A stretch of DNA of 36,022 bases. It comes from Multifurca ochricompacta (Eukaryota; Basidiomycota; Agaricomycetes; Russulales; Russulaceae). Location: the NCBI GenBank assembly GCA_022496185.1, contig WTXG01000331.1, positions 1-36,022 of the forward strand, read 5' to 3'. Position 1 is the first letter of the stretch. Each line of letters starts with the position of its first letter. Under the pieces are notes generated by a model. The model saw only the letters and a list, made by a program, of their open reading frames with translations, was not told the DNA's origin and made no database searches. The translations under genes were made by a program, and so were the position numbers. Positions 20,159 to 31,113 of this stretch are shown here, piece by piece.

Positions 20159-23100
20159 ATTTAGGATAGACTCATTGTTGTGTCGCCCTTATTGTTAACA
20201 CCTTTTTGTTGTATCTCCCCTATTTTAGAATATCAATGGATCTGATAGTACGGATTGACCAGCAATCACGAGGAATGTGAACGTAATTTCCATTTAACTT
20301 CAGCTACCCCAAGGAACAGTTTCGCGAGTGGAGCGCTGCCCTCTCAGACATATCGAGACCTGCACATCGCAAATGATCTTCAATTACTATCAGATCTCCG
20401 CGTCATCTCTCGTCTCGAAGCGATAGGATCTGTAATCTGTCTGTGATTGACGTTCTGGAGTTATCAGTTATCTAAAGTTCCATGCAGGCCCGGAGAGGTT
20501 GGGGTCTCTAGTGGTGGACTCACACCTGCATTTCCATTTTGTTTGCTTAGTAGCCCACAACTCCGTCATCATCGCGATGAATGGTAAAAGCTGAAAATAG
20601 CGTAGCCCATGTCTAGAAGTTAAAATGAAATGAAGACGAGGGGCACCAAAACCATAAATAAATAAAACATTCACCGCCGGGAGCACATGGTTCCGGCGGA
20701 CTAGATCCAACAGATCAGGCGGAAAGGACCCGGAACGCCACACTTATTCACAAATGTGGCTGTGGCTGTGCCAGCGCATCGATTAAAACTTGACAATCGC
20801 GCACATTTTTGCCAACCAACAATGCACTGCCTAAGCTAGCTAACTCAGAGTACGTGACCAGATCTTTGGTCCTGGCTTCTGCTAACCTTTCGTTAACCTG
20901 GTTAACCCATCGAGGTCCTGCATGTGTTCACGCTTTCAGTGGTAGACGCAAATTGCCTCGGATCTTTTTGACACAAAATCCCCGATTATGATCAGCGAGC
21001 TAGCATCCATAGCACGGCTACCCTGGCTTCAATAGCTGTAGCTTACAGCAGAACTAACTTCGTGAGCATATTTTCGTCGCGCTGTTGATGACTGCGCGGT
21101 AAACTGCGCTGGGGAGCATAATGAACAAACATCATGTCAAAACTGACCGAACAACCCTCGAAATAGTCTCAATGTTGGTTTCAGTAAAGGAATTAATGTT
21201 CAGACTTCTGTCTGGGCAGTCGTATACTTAGCTTTGGTTATCACGAGACGAGACCCCAGGTATCGTCATTGTCTTTTGTTGACTTGGCCCATGCTAGCAG
21301 AGTGAATTTTTCAATTTGACATAGAGTGCTCCATGACATCCGAGTCGCTTCCACTGTTTGGGGCAATAAAGCGATTAGTTTTGATAACTTGCTTTGGGAG
21401 TGGTGCCCTCTCAAGCTTCTTGATCAAAACTTTGTTCCGTACAAGCGCCTTGAACGGAAAAAGGTCCCCCTGTACGTGTTCTCAGCTGACGCAGCCTCAA
21501 CGCCATAGTCACACTTATAATCAGCACTTTTAGCATGGTATTTCCTTATTCGTGACAAGCTTTCACTTTCAAGGTGATCCAAATGGGGATATTCGGCCTT
21601 TCGTACCCCAGATCCGCACAAGCCCAGTGGCTGTAAGTTTAAGTGACACAACCCGCCCCGATATTAAAGGGTGGTTGTAATCTTATTCATGTGACATAGG
21701 TTTTAAAAAAAAAAATCATGTAGCATACCTTTTTTTCGTGAACCACTCCCACGACACTGTGCATCTGATTCTACCTTGATCAACTTTGACCTTGACTTTG
21801 AACTTGGGAATTCGTTCTTGTTCTGCTCTTCTCGCGTCTTGTACGGTCTGTCCATCTGTGGCCAAGCTCCTAGCTTTTTCTTGTATTGCATGAAGAGTGA
21901 TCTTCCGATTGTCACCGTTCTGCGTACTCAAATATATAATTGTGTATAATCCGCGCAACAATCCCAGCGACGATGATCGAGTATTGCACGCCGGGGGCTC
22001 TGAGGGAAGTGTTCGATGGTTTAGACATATGGGGTTGTTCGCAGGACAACCCAGAGAATACGGAGAAGAAAAAATGTTCGATTGAGTACCGAGTTTCAAG
22101 TTTGAACTGTCTCGTGTCTACATCCCGCGAGCGGCCGGATCTGATAAGCGGGAGTTTTGGGAATAGAAATTGATGAATGTAAATCACGCGTCGGTGTAAC
22201 AAGGATGAAACCGAGCAAATAAGGACAAAAGGATGAACAGGAAAGCGGCCCGGAACGCGCACAATCCGAACAAACAAGAGGGTAAGACGTTAAGTCAATT
22301 TGCTCGTACCATGCATCAATCAGATTTGTACCGTATCAAGGTCTATCCAAAACTAAAGTCGAATAAATGTCAGAAATAGTTGTAACGAAAGAGAGGGCAA
22401 ATGGGTCCGGCCGAAAGTGGTGACGGCCGACACCACGCCCAAATAAGTACTACGCACTTGATGATGTGGATCTCAGACGCTCTGGGACTTCGATCGACAA
22501 TCCAGAGCTGGGTATAGCACGTTCGTTATGTGATTTTCTCCAGGTACCATTCTGAACTAAATTTCATTGAGCAGCAGCAGTAAGCAGTATTACCGAGAAC
22601 GGATCAAGACCAAATCAAAGGTTGCGACCGTATTAGGCGATATCAAGTGGACTGAACAGCAGCTGCTGTACAATAGTTACTAACCACCTCACTCGTTTAC
22701 AATAATTTTAAATATAATCCTGCACTCATTTATGTATTTATTTAAGGATGCTTCTTCTGTACTTTTCACTTAACATCAGTTATTGCTACCGCTACCATTC
22801 CAGGGAGTTCGCTTATCTAATGACAGTTGCGCGTCATCTTTCCTCATTTAAGCACCCTCATTTTTTTTTCAGGTCTCTTTGTTTGGTTTATTCAGGCTAC
22901 CTAGGTGATCTAGCGATATCATCGTTACCTTCTTGGTGTGAGAAAGGCATCCTGTGAACTTCAACCCCATGCCCCCAGTTATCACACCCCCCAGGGTATT
23001 AAATTTTTCCGACATTTGACTTGATTACATAATATAAAGCCTACTTCATGTTGAGTGTTGAGTTCACCTTATAATTCTCAAGTCTCATACTGAACTTTTT

Positions 23101-24503
23101 CACCTCCGGTGCATCAGGCACGGTGTACGTGTCCCGGTTAGTGTTCGCCCCCCCATCGTGGTCTTCGCCTGCTTCAGGAGGCATTCATCTGCGAGACAGC
23201 ATAAAATTGAGAGTCACTGACGCTAACTAGCATGACAGGACCATCTCGCTGGACGTTTTTTCGCTGTATTGGTCTTATTGATTCACTGTCAACTTACGCT
23301 GGGCCAGAATAATACATACTAGCTCCCTTAATGCAGATCGGTTGATTGAACCTGTGTCATGGAATCATGTCAAATGAAGCGCTGAGACCCACGAGCCCCC
23401 GAGTTCGAGCCGAAACCGATTGTGACCATATTGTGCCCCATGATGTAGTCTGGCCCAGGTTCTTATTTGAATGGTCCTTGCCATATCCGCGAGATGAGGT
23501 GATAATGAATTTTGGTGGAAGCCTGAAAATTGTCAACGCTGAATTTGCAATAATAGCAAGATTGTCGGCTCATCCTGGGAAGGATCGAATCGGTGGAGGC
23601 GGAGGATAGAATCAAGGCAGTAACATAAGGAAGTCTTTAGTCATATAACGCTTGACATGTCAGGGTCACAGAGCGGGAGGAATGCAGGATTTAAGGTCAA
23701 GAACAATCGTACAAGATGCAAGACAAGCTTTGACCGGTTGACTCTTGACGCGGAGTAAGCTGAGTCGTTGGGCCAAACCTTCCTAGGTGTCAGAATAAAT
23801 CTGGAAACAACATACAACCTGGTCTGCACAAATTTCAACCTTTTGTGGGAAGCGCACAGGGGAGCTGTGTTAGTTATAGTTCAGTGCAAATATAATCCTC
23901 TCACGGCAAAGTTATCCTGTCACGATCACCAAGTTTGTTCATCAGGGCATGTCCGATTTTTTTTACAGATGAAACCACGAATAGTCCAAAAAAAAGCGTA
24001 TAGGAAACTTCTCTAGGTGAAGAAAATCCGTGATCAGACTTCCAGCTGCCTATGATTCTTGCCAAAAGAAAAACCCTTACATGTTACCGTAGGTTCTCGA
24101 ATGGGGATCTTATGTCCGATAGGGTTTCTTTGAATCCAAGATTTTTGGATGTTGATGAGCTCACTCATGTGGGATTCAAAGCAGCAGCCGGGTACTAGGC
24201 ACTTGCACTGGGAAAAAATATCCTCATGGGCTTCCATTCTACATGTTACCCGAAGTCGTAACGGCTCTTACGTTATGCTGCGAACAGTATTCTATAAGCG
24301 AATTATGTTTTCATGTGAATCTTCAGCCATTGGATATGATATGATAGAATTGTGTGAGGTATCAACAAAATATCAGCACTTGCAGCCAGACCAGTGAACA
24401 CTACAATACACAGTATTTTACAAATGTAAACCATAAAATCAGACACTATCCAGTACATAGTTAATCGTATTTAGTTCATAGCCAAGTGGTACAATATAGA
24501 AAC
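20159..24503. other. Gene-free 4.3 kb stretch
   Basis: Beyond the end of the duplication (about 20210) I find no gene that I can support. Many short open frames lie on both strands, none with recognisable motifs, conserved splice structure or similarity to the neighbouring families. A-runs occur at 21705-21715 and T-runs at 22861-22869. A direct repeat TACATGTTACC occurs at 24078-24088 and 24240-24250. It could hold decayed transposons or fast-evolving genes that I cannot read by eye. Confidence 0.4.
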
Positions 24504-25764
24504 TCAAATGTTAAACTCCTTGCCTGTGGCCATCATAGGCGTCACTGCCTCCACTTTGGGTAGTAAATTAACGACCCTCTTTATCTGAATCTCCCGACCT
24601 TTTGTTCCGAAATATCGCTCGGTCTCAAACGCCCAGCAGTCGATCCCACGAATAAAGCAGGCTAGTCTCTCCACGTACGTCTTGACCTTGAGATCAAGGA
24701 TTGGACCCCAACAAGGTAATACCCTGTATTGCGCCTGGAATTCGGACAGAATTTGCCTATGATAGTCGGCAACCCAGTCAAGCGCGCCATCTAGATTGAC
24801 ACCCTTCTCAACCATCACGACTGTGATGATGTTATGACCGCCGTGTCCGGCTGCTTGCTCGATGTTGTACGAATATAGATCCTGAGAGAGATTTGGTTAG
24901 GCATCTGACTACTCTAGGCTGCTAGTGGCAAGAGCACTCACATTTCCAAGAACCAAAGATTCTGCGACCAAGCTACGGAGCAATTCCATAGACGGATGTG
25001 TCATGACTTCGTCTGGGATGTCCAGGTCCATCTCGAGAGGAAAGAAGCACGGATACGGGCCAGCGGTTAGGCGAGTAAGTCGGAGATAGTCCGTGATTCC
25101 CCGGACGCTCCCTTTCGCGCGATCAGAGGCCTCATCGATGACTGCATACGCATACTCTGCGAACGATGTAATAAATCGCTCCTGAGATGATGGGGAAGAA
25201 ATTTGCATTGCGCGCAGCCAGAATCTTTTAAAGGGCGTCAATCACTGTTCAGGAAGCAGAGAACTTCGAAGCTCACTGCCGAGTAATCTCCCCGAGCTTC
25301 GATTCGCCATGAGGACGCTCCATTTGAGGATTCCGGAAGACATCCACGACTACCTCTGCGAAAGCACGTGCACCTGTTCCATCCACTTTATCGGTGAACT
25401 CATCGAATATGTAGAATAGTGCCATGAGATCGCAAGCGACGCGAAAACGCTCTTAAAAACCTGTCAGACAGGTCAAGGATCAAGTCGTAAAGGGCTGACC
25501 TTTGTCGATAAATGGGTATGCCAAAGCCCCAAGGAGTGCTGAGGGTCCATTAGGTTATCGACAGCTAGAGAAGAGCAGTAGAGATGAGTGCTTACCAAAA
25601 TTGCACCGGTCAAATGAGTTCTGTGATTTGGCGTCCAATGATTCGAAGCCATGAAGCCATGCATCAGATTCCGGCTTGATTTCTGCGTAATGCGGGTTTA
25701 GCTCTCGCAACCAGGGCCACTGTGCGAGTGGGTCGGGAAGGTAAAGTTGAGGAAGAGCTGACAT
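24504..25764 (-). CDS. TPS-D: sesquiterpene synthase
   Basis: Third intact synthase, 347 residues, in exons 25596-25764, 25500-25538, 25277-25451, 24942-25224 and 24504-24881. All are in frame with GT-AG introns. Motifs are DEFTD (86-90), NDLYSYNIE (222-230), the sensor Arg in RLTRLTAG, and RY in TERYFG. Exons 1-4 are identical in length to TPS-B and TPS-C, but many substitutions are seen throughout (for example FYIFDEFTD against FFIYDEFTD, and QISSPSSQERF). This is the most diverged of the three intact copies and so the likeliest to make a different product. A TATA box lies at 25834-25841. It stands apart from the B/C pair across a gene-free stretch. Confidence 0.93.
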
Positions 25765-27204
25765 TCTAGGGAAGGAGGGGGGTACGTGAAAACTTATGAG
25801 CGGTACTGGCGGTTTAGGACTGTCGTAGCTGCTGCTTATATCTCGCTTCATGTCAGATTTAGGGATGATCTTCTTCTGAGTTTTCTCAAATGATTTCACC
25901 GCCGTAAGCGAGGGCGCATGGAAGTTTCAATGGTAGATAGTGAGTTGCTTCGTCCCCTGACGTCCAGCGCGGCCGTCGTCCAGGGGGTGAGCAACACAAC
26001 CCTTTAGTAGCACGGGTCGGTAGATAGATAGTTGTGAGCGGATCATCATTAAAACAGTCCACACAGAGAGTGTAGTCTTTCGGATAATTTCGTGCCGTAA
26101 CGTTCCTGCCGCAATAAGCTATATCCAGGAATTGCCTCCGTGAGCGAAGCGCTGGCGTCACTTACTTTATTGCGAAGTGTGATTGTTAACATGTTATAAG
26201 TACCAATGGAGCGGTAGAAGATAAGTATGTCACTGGGTTCAAAAAATGCGTGGGTGAACAAGGCCAATTTGACTTCCAATTGACCTAGAGACCCTCGGCT
26301 ACCGCTACCTGGGTGCATGGTGTCCGTATTACTGTGAAGAGGCCTGACGGCAGCATAGTCCTTCGCTTCAGAGTTGATCTTCTTTTCCTGACTGCGGTCA
26401 CGCTCATGTACCTGGAATCCGGGAGACCCCACCATTTGGATCCCGATACCTCGAGCTGTCAGTCAGAGATGCTATGAAGCTCTTCACGCAACGAGCGGTT
26501 GCAAATTTTCGTTGGAGTGGCCATTGATTCCGGCTGTCGCAAGAGCGCCCTGATCACCGAACACAACATCATGTCAAGATCGACAGTTTGGGGCTGCAGT
26601 CTTTGTTAATTTGTTTAGATTAATGGAATGACCCAAAAAATCTGCATCAGAACGCAATTATTTACGGCTCCGTTCCATGTGCGGGGAATAAAAGTGGTCC
26701 CTCGCCCTTGTGCAGATATGACATGGGCGCGGAGTGGTGAATGGGGAGGGGGATTGAAATTTGGTTGATATGGTAGCCCGGTAGGCGAAAAACAGATCCC
26801 GTACCCGTCTATGTTCCTAAACACAAAAAATGATTGTGCATGCCTGAAGAGCTTAAACGACCCCTCTCTCAGCTACGAGGTAGTTCAATCACAGAATTTT
26901 GGAAGGACACACCCACTATTACTGCCACTTGGCCATGAGGTACTTCTGTCCGCGGGTGTGAATTGGAAGAGCTCTTGAAGCCTCTCTTTCTCCTCTCCTC
27001 TCCACACCCCGCATCCCCCCATCCGCGGTTGCCGCCTCATCCCCACTTCACCCTCTTCCCACACTAAATTTCAATTAATTACATACCTTACGTATGTTTA
27101 GTTACGTTGGCGGTGGCGGAATTGTGTGACGGTTGTACCGGCCCGGCCAAGGACTGATGCCGTTCGAGTGACATCGCGTGCTCGTTAACTCTCTGTCAAC
27201 GGCC
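25765..27204. other. Intergenic between divergent TPS-D and galactokinase
   Basis: Divergent upstream regions of TPS-D (minus) and galactokinase (plus). Open frames at about 25886-26435 on the minus strand have no recognisable domain. Positions 26990-27060 are a C/T-rich tract on the plus strand, as often found upstream of fungal housekeeping genes. Confidence 0.4.
25834..25841 (-). promoter_or_regulatory. TATA box of TPS-D
   Basis: A GATATAAGC sequence on the minus strand, about 75 nt upstream of the TPS-D start codon. Confidence 0.45.
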
Positions 27205-29169
27205 ATGGCTATTCAGCCCCAAATTCCTATTTACACCTCCTTGAAGGATCACGATTCAATCGCGGATCAATCGTATGTTTAAACTAAAGTTAGTTTTATT
27301 TTCTTGACATTAAATGAACAGGATTAGGCGGAGTCAGCTGTCCAACGAGTTCGAGCGTCGATTTGGCAGGAAGCCAACCCACATTGTCCGTGCACCTGGC
27401 CGCGTTAAGTATGATTGTAATTATAGCGCCTCATCTCACTAGCGCTTCCTATAGAAAAAAAGAACTCTAACACTCCGATTTTCCAGCCTCATCGGAGAAC
27501 ACATTGATTACGCTCTCTTTGGCGTCTTCCCTGCAGCTATTGAACGTGACATTCTTATCGCTTGTGCGCCTCGTGCCTCCCACGAGCGTTCATATGGCGC
27601 CGTTGAGGTCCAGAATATTCACAGCAAGTATTTGCCCCGGTCTTTCACTCCTATCCGTAAGCCCGCGTTCTCTAGTGAATACGATGAGGGCAACGGCGGA
27701 GAATGGGACCTCAATATCAACAACAACGAGTTACGTTGGGAAAGCTACGTCAAAGCTGGCTATTACGTGGGTACACGAGTTGTACTCCCGAGACGTTCGG
27801 GCTCCTCAACTCAAAGCATGTATAGGGTGTTCTGAATAGATTCTTCTCTGCGCATGGTTACCCGGTCCCAGTGGATTTACTCATCGCAGGTACAGTACCT
27901 GCAGGCTCTGGCCTTTCCTCATCTGCTGCTTTGGTTGTTGCTTCAACCCTTGCATTCCTTGCCGTAAACAACAAACTCGAGGGTGTTACCAAGCATACAC
28001 TCGTAGAGATGGCAATGGAAAATGAGAAGAGAGTTGGGGTGAACAGCGGAGGGTATGCTCTCTGCTCTTCGCGAGCGCTTCCTAGTGACCAAGAAGCAAA
28101 CCCAGTATGGACCAAGCTGCTTCAGTTTTGTCGACTCCGTCTTCCGCGCTTTATGTCAGCTTTTACCCTCATCTCACTGCTTCCCCCGCGGTAATTCCTC
28201 GAGGCACGTTGGTGCTCGCCAGTTCCTGTATAACATCTGAGAAAGCTACGCATGCCCGCACACGCTATAACTTACGTGTCGTCGAGACGCTTGTGGCCGC
28301 GCGGATTCTCGCTCGCCACCTAAACATACACGTCGGCTCCCGCGAGCGAATAACTCTACGGGAGGTCGTAGGTCGCTTCTGTGGAGAACCGGAAGGGGGA
28401 TGGCTAGAGGACTCTGGCAACTTACGTGCGGCTCTAGAGAAAACTGTAGGCTATATCGGAAAATTACGACCTGCGAGTGCGGATTCCGATGGCCAAGAGG
28501 GTGTTACCCTGGAAACCATGATCGAGTGGAGCGGCCTTTCGGAGGAAGATTTCAACAAAGTATACTTGAGCTGGGTAGATGGTCCGTGCTCTGTCTGCCC
28601 TCACCTTTCCGGCTCAATCCACCACACGCAGTGGAAGCAACCCACTTCCAGCTTTACAAACGTGCAAGGCACGTGCTGACAGAAGCTCTGCGCGTGCTTC
28701 GATTTCGCGACATCTGCATTGCTAATCATGAGGGGGTATCGGATGCAGTCTTGTGCGAACTTGGAGAGCTCATGAATGCATCGCAAACGAGCTGCAGTGT
28801 TGACTATGACTGTTCTTGTCAAGAGCTCGACCAACTGACACAGATTTGTCGCGATGCTGGCGCGTACGGAAGCCGGCTTACTGGCAAGTATCTCTAGTGT
28901 ACAGTTGAAGATGTGGTGGAGTTCTAATTTTTTTATAGGTGCGGGTTGGGGAGGTTTCACAGTCTCCCTCGTCGCGGAAGATAGGGTCACCCAATTCGTT
29001 GAGACGCTGAGACTGGCTTACGAACCATTCAATAATTTGGGTGATGAGGCTCTGGCAGAAGTTTTGTTCTCAACAAAACCGAGCGGTGGTGCTTGTGGTG
29101 TGTGTCCATACCTTGATTTAATTTATATGCTCACTGGTGGATATTATCGTAGTTTACGTGGCGAATTAG
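27205..29169 (+). CDS. GAL1: Galactokinase
   Basis: GHMP-family kinase phosphorylating galactose to galactose-1-phosphate (Leloir pathway, cytosol). Eight exons: 27205-27272, 27322-27408, 27487-27766, 27826-28052, 28106-28581, 28632-28883, 28939-29097 and 29153-29169. They give 521 residues, the family's usual size. The galactokinase signature GRVNLIGEHIDY is at 49-60, the ATP-binding GHMP loop PAGSGLSSSAA at 170-180, and SGGMDQAAS carries the catalytic Asp (223). The third GHMP motif reads GAGWGGFTVSL (464-474), with Phe where fungal and animal galactokinases usually have Cys. The intron splitting that motif uses a GC donor (GCAAGT). The last exon is only 17 nt and encodes the end of GGACVYVAN. 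A primary-metabolism gene, probably marking the edge of the terpene cluster. Confidence 0.93.
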
Positions 29170-29631
29170 TACAGAACCAAATGATCTTTGCAGAACTAGA
29201 CCTCGTCACGTGTTGTAAACTTTCACACGTGACTATGCCTCGGTTTCCCACGCAGTCCTAAGCCCACATGAAAGATTGCATGTGGCCCCGAGGCTGCCAT
29301 GTTGCCCGAAGCCTGACTTGACTCGATTCGGGACGTGTTGCATCATCGGACCTTGTGGCGACACATGTTCCACATGTATCCATTAATACGTTCTGACATG
29401 TTTATACACCAGCATCCGTGATTTCTTCCAGAGAGCACCCCATGCGCATGCGCGCAACCATTCGCTGGACACTCCCCTTTCCTACGGGTGCGCTTTTGTC
29501 CGACGACCCACGTTCTAATCCACGAGTTGCAGACTGAGAGGCTCCCGACTTCGGAATCGGGTGCTGTGTCTATTATTGTCAGACATGTATAAATAAAGAG
29601 CCAAGTTGTAGTGCCATCTCAAACACAACTT
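29170..29631. promoter_or_regulatory. Upstream region of acid phosphatase 1
   Basis: No gene. Contains the paired CACGTG boxes and a TATAAATA box at 29588-29595, 44 nt before the ATG at 29632. Confidence 0.45.
29207..29231. promoter_or_regulatory. Paired CACGTG boxes
   Basis: Two CACGTG palindromes at 29207-29212 and 29226-29231, starts 19 bp apart, just after the galactokinase stop and about 400 bp upstream of the first acid phosphatase. In yeasts CACGTG is the core site of the Pho4 phosphate-starvation factor, so a role in phosphatase control is possible. This is inference only; other bHLH factors share the core. Confidence 0.4.
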
Positions 29632-31113
29632 ATGGCGCTTACTGTTCTACTCTCGTTTCTCTCAGCGGCCTTTGTGGCGCAGGCATGAGCGTAATTTTCT
29701 GACCCACCCCTTTTACTCACCAGTAGACAGGCTATAACTTTCGTCCCTCCGTCGACTAGCCCGACTGCCACATCAACGAACTATGTTGGCGCAACTAACG
29801 GATCCCTCCCAATATCGCCGGTAGTCCCGGGTCGATTTTTTGACCGCATTATTCAGGTTAATGTCCGGGTAATACATTGCGCTCGCTGTGTGCTAACTTC
29901 AAGCTTCAGATCTGGCTCGAAAATACTGACTTCGCAACTGCCTCTGCTGCTGTATGTTTATTCTTTCTTTTCACACTGATGTACCCCTTTATTGACGTGC
30001 ACATGTACTAGCCTGAGTTTCAATCACTCGCCAGCCGAGGGATATTACTTAATTCGTACTACGGCCTCACACATCCTTCCGAGCCCAATTATGTTGCGAC
30101 CGTTGGGGGTGATTTCTGGGGCATGGCAAGCGACAACCTCTTTAATATCCCCAGCAAGTGCGTCAAGAGCTTTCACGCGTAGCCATCATTCTTTACGCTG
30201 ACCGTCGGGTATAGCATTGCTACTATCATTGACCTCCTTGACACAAAGTCTATATCCTGGGCATCCTATCAGGAGAATATGCCCACTGATGGCTTCACAG
30301 GCTTCAGGTCAGTATGTTTTCGCTTGTGAGAAAAGCCTGTCTGAATGGAGCAAAGCTTTTCTTCTGCGAATTATTTATCCCCTGGTTCCTCCCGCACGTT
30401 CTACGTGCGCAAGCACAACCCATTGATTATCTACGACTCTGTCGCAACAGTGCCTTCTCGTGCCGCGAGGATCCGCAACTTCAACGACTTTGCGGCAGAC
30501 GTCAACGCGAACGCAATCCCACAGTGGGTCTTCGTAACTCCGAACCTCGTTAACGACGGCCACGATACCGACGTCACATTCACTTCCTCGTGGCTCAAAT
30601 ATTGGCTTGAACCACTGCTTGCGAATCCGAACTTTAACGACGGTCGCACGCTTATATTGCTTACGTTCGACGAGAACGAGACCAAAACGGTGAACAATCA
30701 GGTCTTTGCCCTTCTCCTTGGGGCTCCATCCCGGCCTCTCTTCAGGGGACAACCGATTCGACGTTCTACACGCATTACTCGGCACTCAGCACGGTGCAGG
30801 CGAACTGGGCTCTTGGCTCTCTCGGCCGCTTTGATACAGACAAGTATGTTCCGGTGGTGCCCCGCGCCCAGACATCCTCTTGTATCTTACCACCCAACCT
30901 GACCATCTATATAGGACACTTGCAAATGTGTATTCGCCCGTTGCTGCAGCCGTGGGCTACACTAACAAAGTTGTGACCGGTACTTCGATTCCTGATCTTA
31001 GTCAGAGCGGCACGACCCCCGGTCCGTTGAACCCAAACCCGGGTCTCGTCACACCATACCCTGCGCCAGACACATCCGCTGTCGGCGCAGGCGGTGGACC
31101 CGTCTTCGTCTAA
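29632..31113 (+). CDS. Secreted acid phosphatase 1 (phosphoesterase family)
   Basis: Phosphoesterase-family enzyme (Pfam PF04185 type), resembling fungal secreted acid phosphatases. Exons: 29632-29682, 29731-29856, 29910-29951, 30012-30157, 30215-30307, 30356-30843 and 30915-31113, for about 381 residues. A 17-residue signal peptide ends at AFVAQ. Family motifs follow in order: IWLENTDF (metal-site ENT), ISWASYQENMPTDGF, RKHNPLIIYDS, VFVTPNLVNDGHDTD and LILLTFDENET. The first intron uses a GC donor (CAG/GCATGA). Exon 6 has one base too few: next to GGGG at about 30720 the frame jumps and the conserved TTDSTFYTHYSALSTVQ continues in another frame. This is therefore either a disrupted gene or a missed G in a homopolymer. 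Intron positions match the second copy at 34293. The tail is Pro/Gly-rich. Confidence 0.85.

Larger units (their letters stand above)
18495..20210 (+). repeat. Right arm of inverted segmental duplication
   Basis: Plus-strand counterpart of 1-1735 (minus). It holds the intact TPS-C together with its promoter and 3' flank. The shared 3' flank includes the CTTATTGTTAACA block near 20188-20202, which in the left arm lies at the window edge. The arm carrying the intact gene and the arm carrying the decayed gene differ mainly by single-base deletions inside the gene. Confidence 0.85.

Noticed and set aside
24078..24250. Direct repeat TACATGTTACC 162 bp apart as a possible target duplication
   Set aside because: The enclosed sequence has no terminal inverted repeats, and an 11-bp duplication fits no common fungal element. 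Likely chance.
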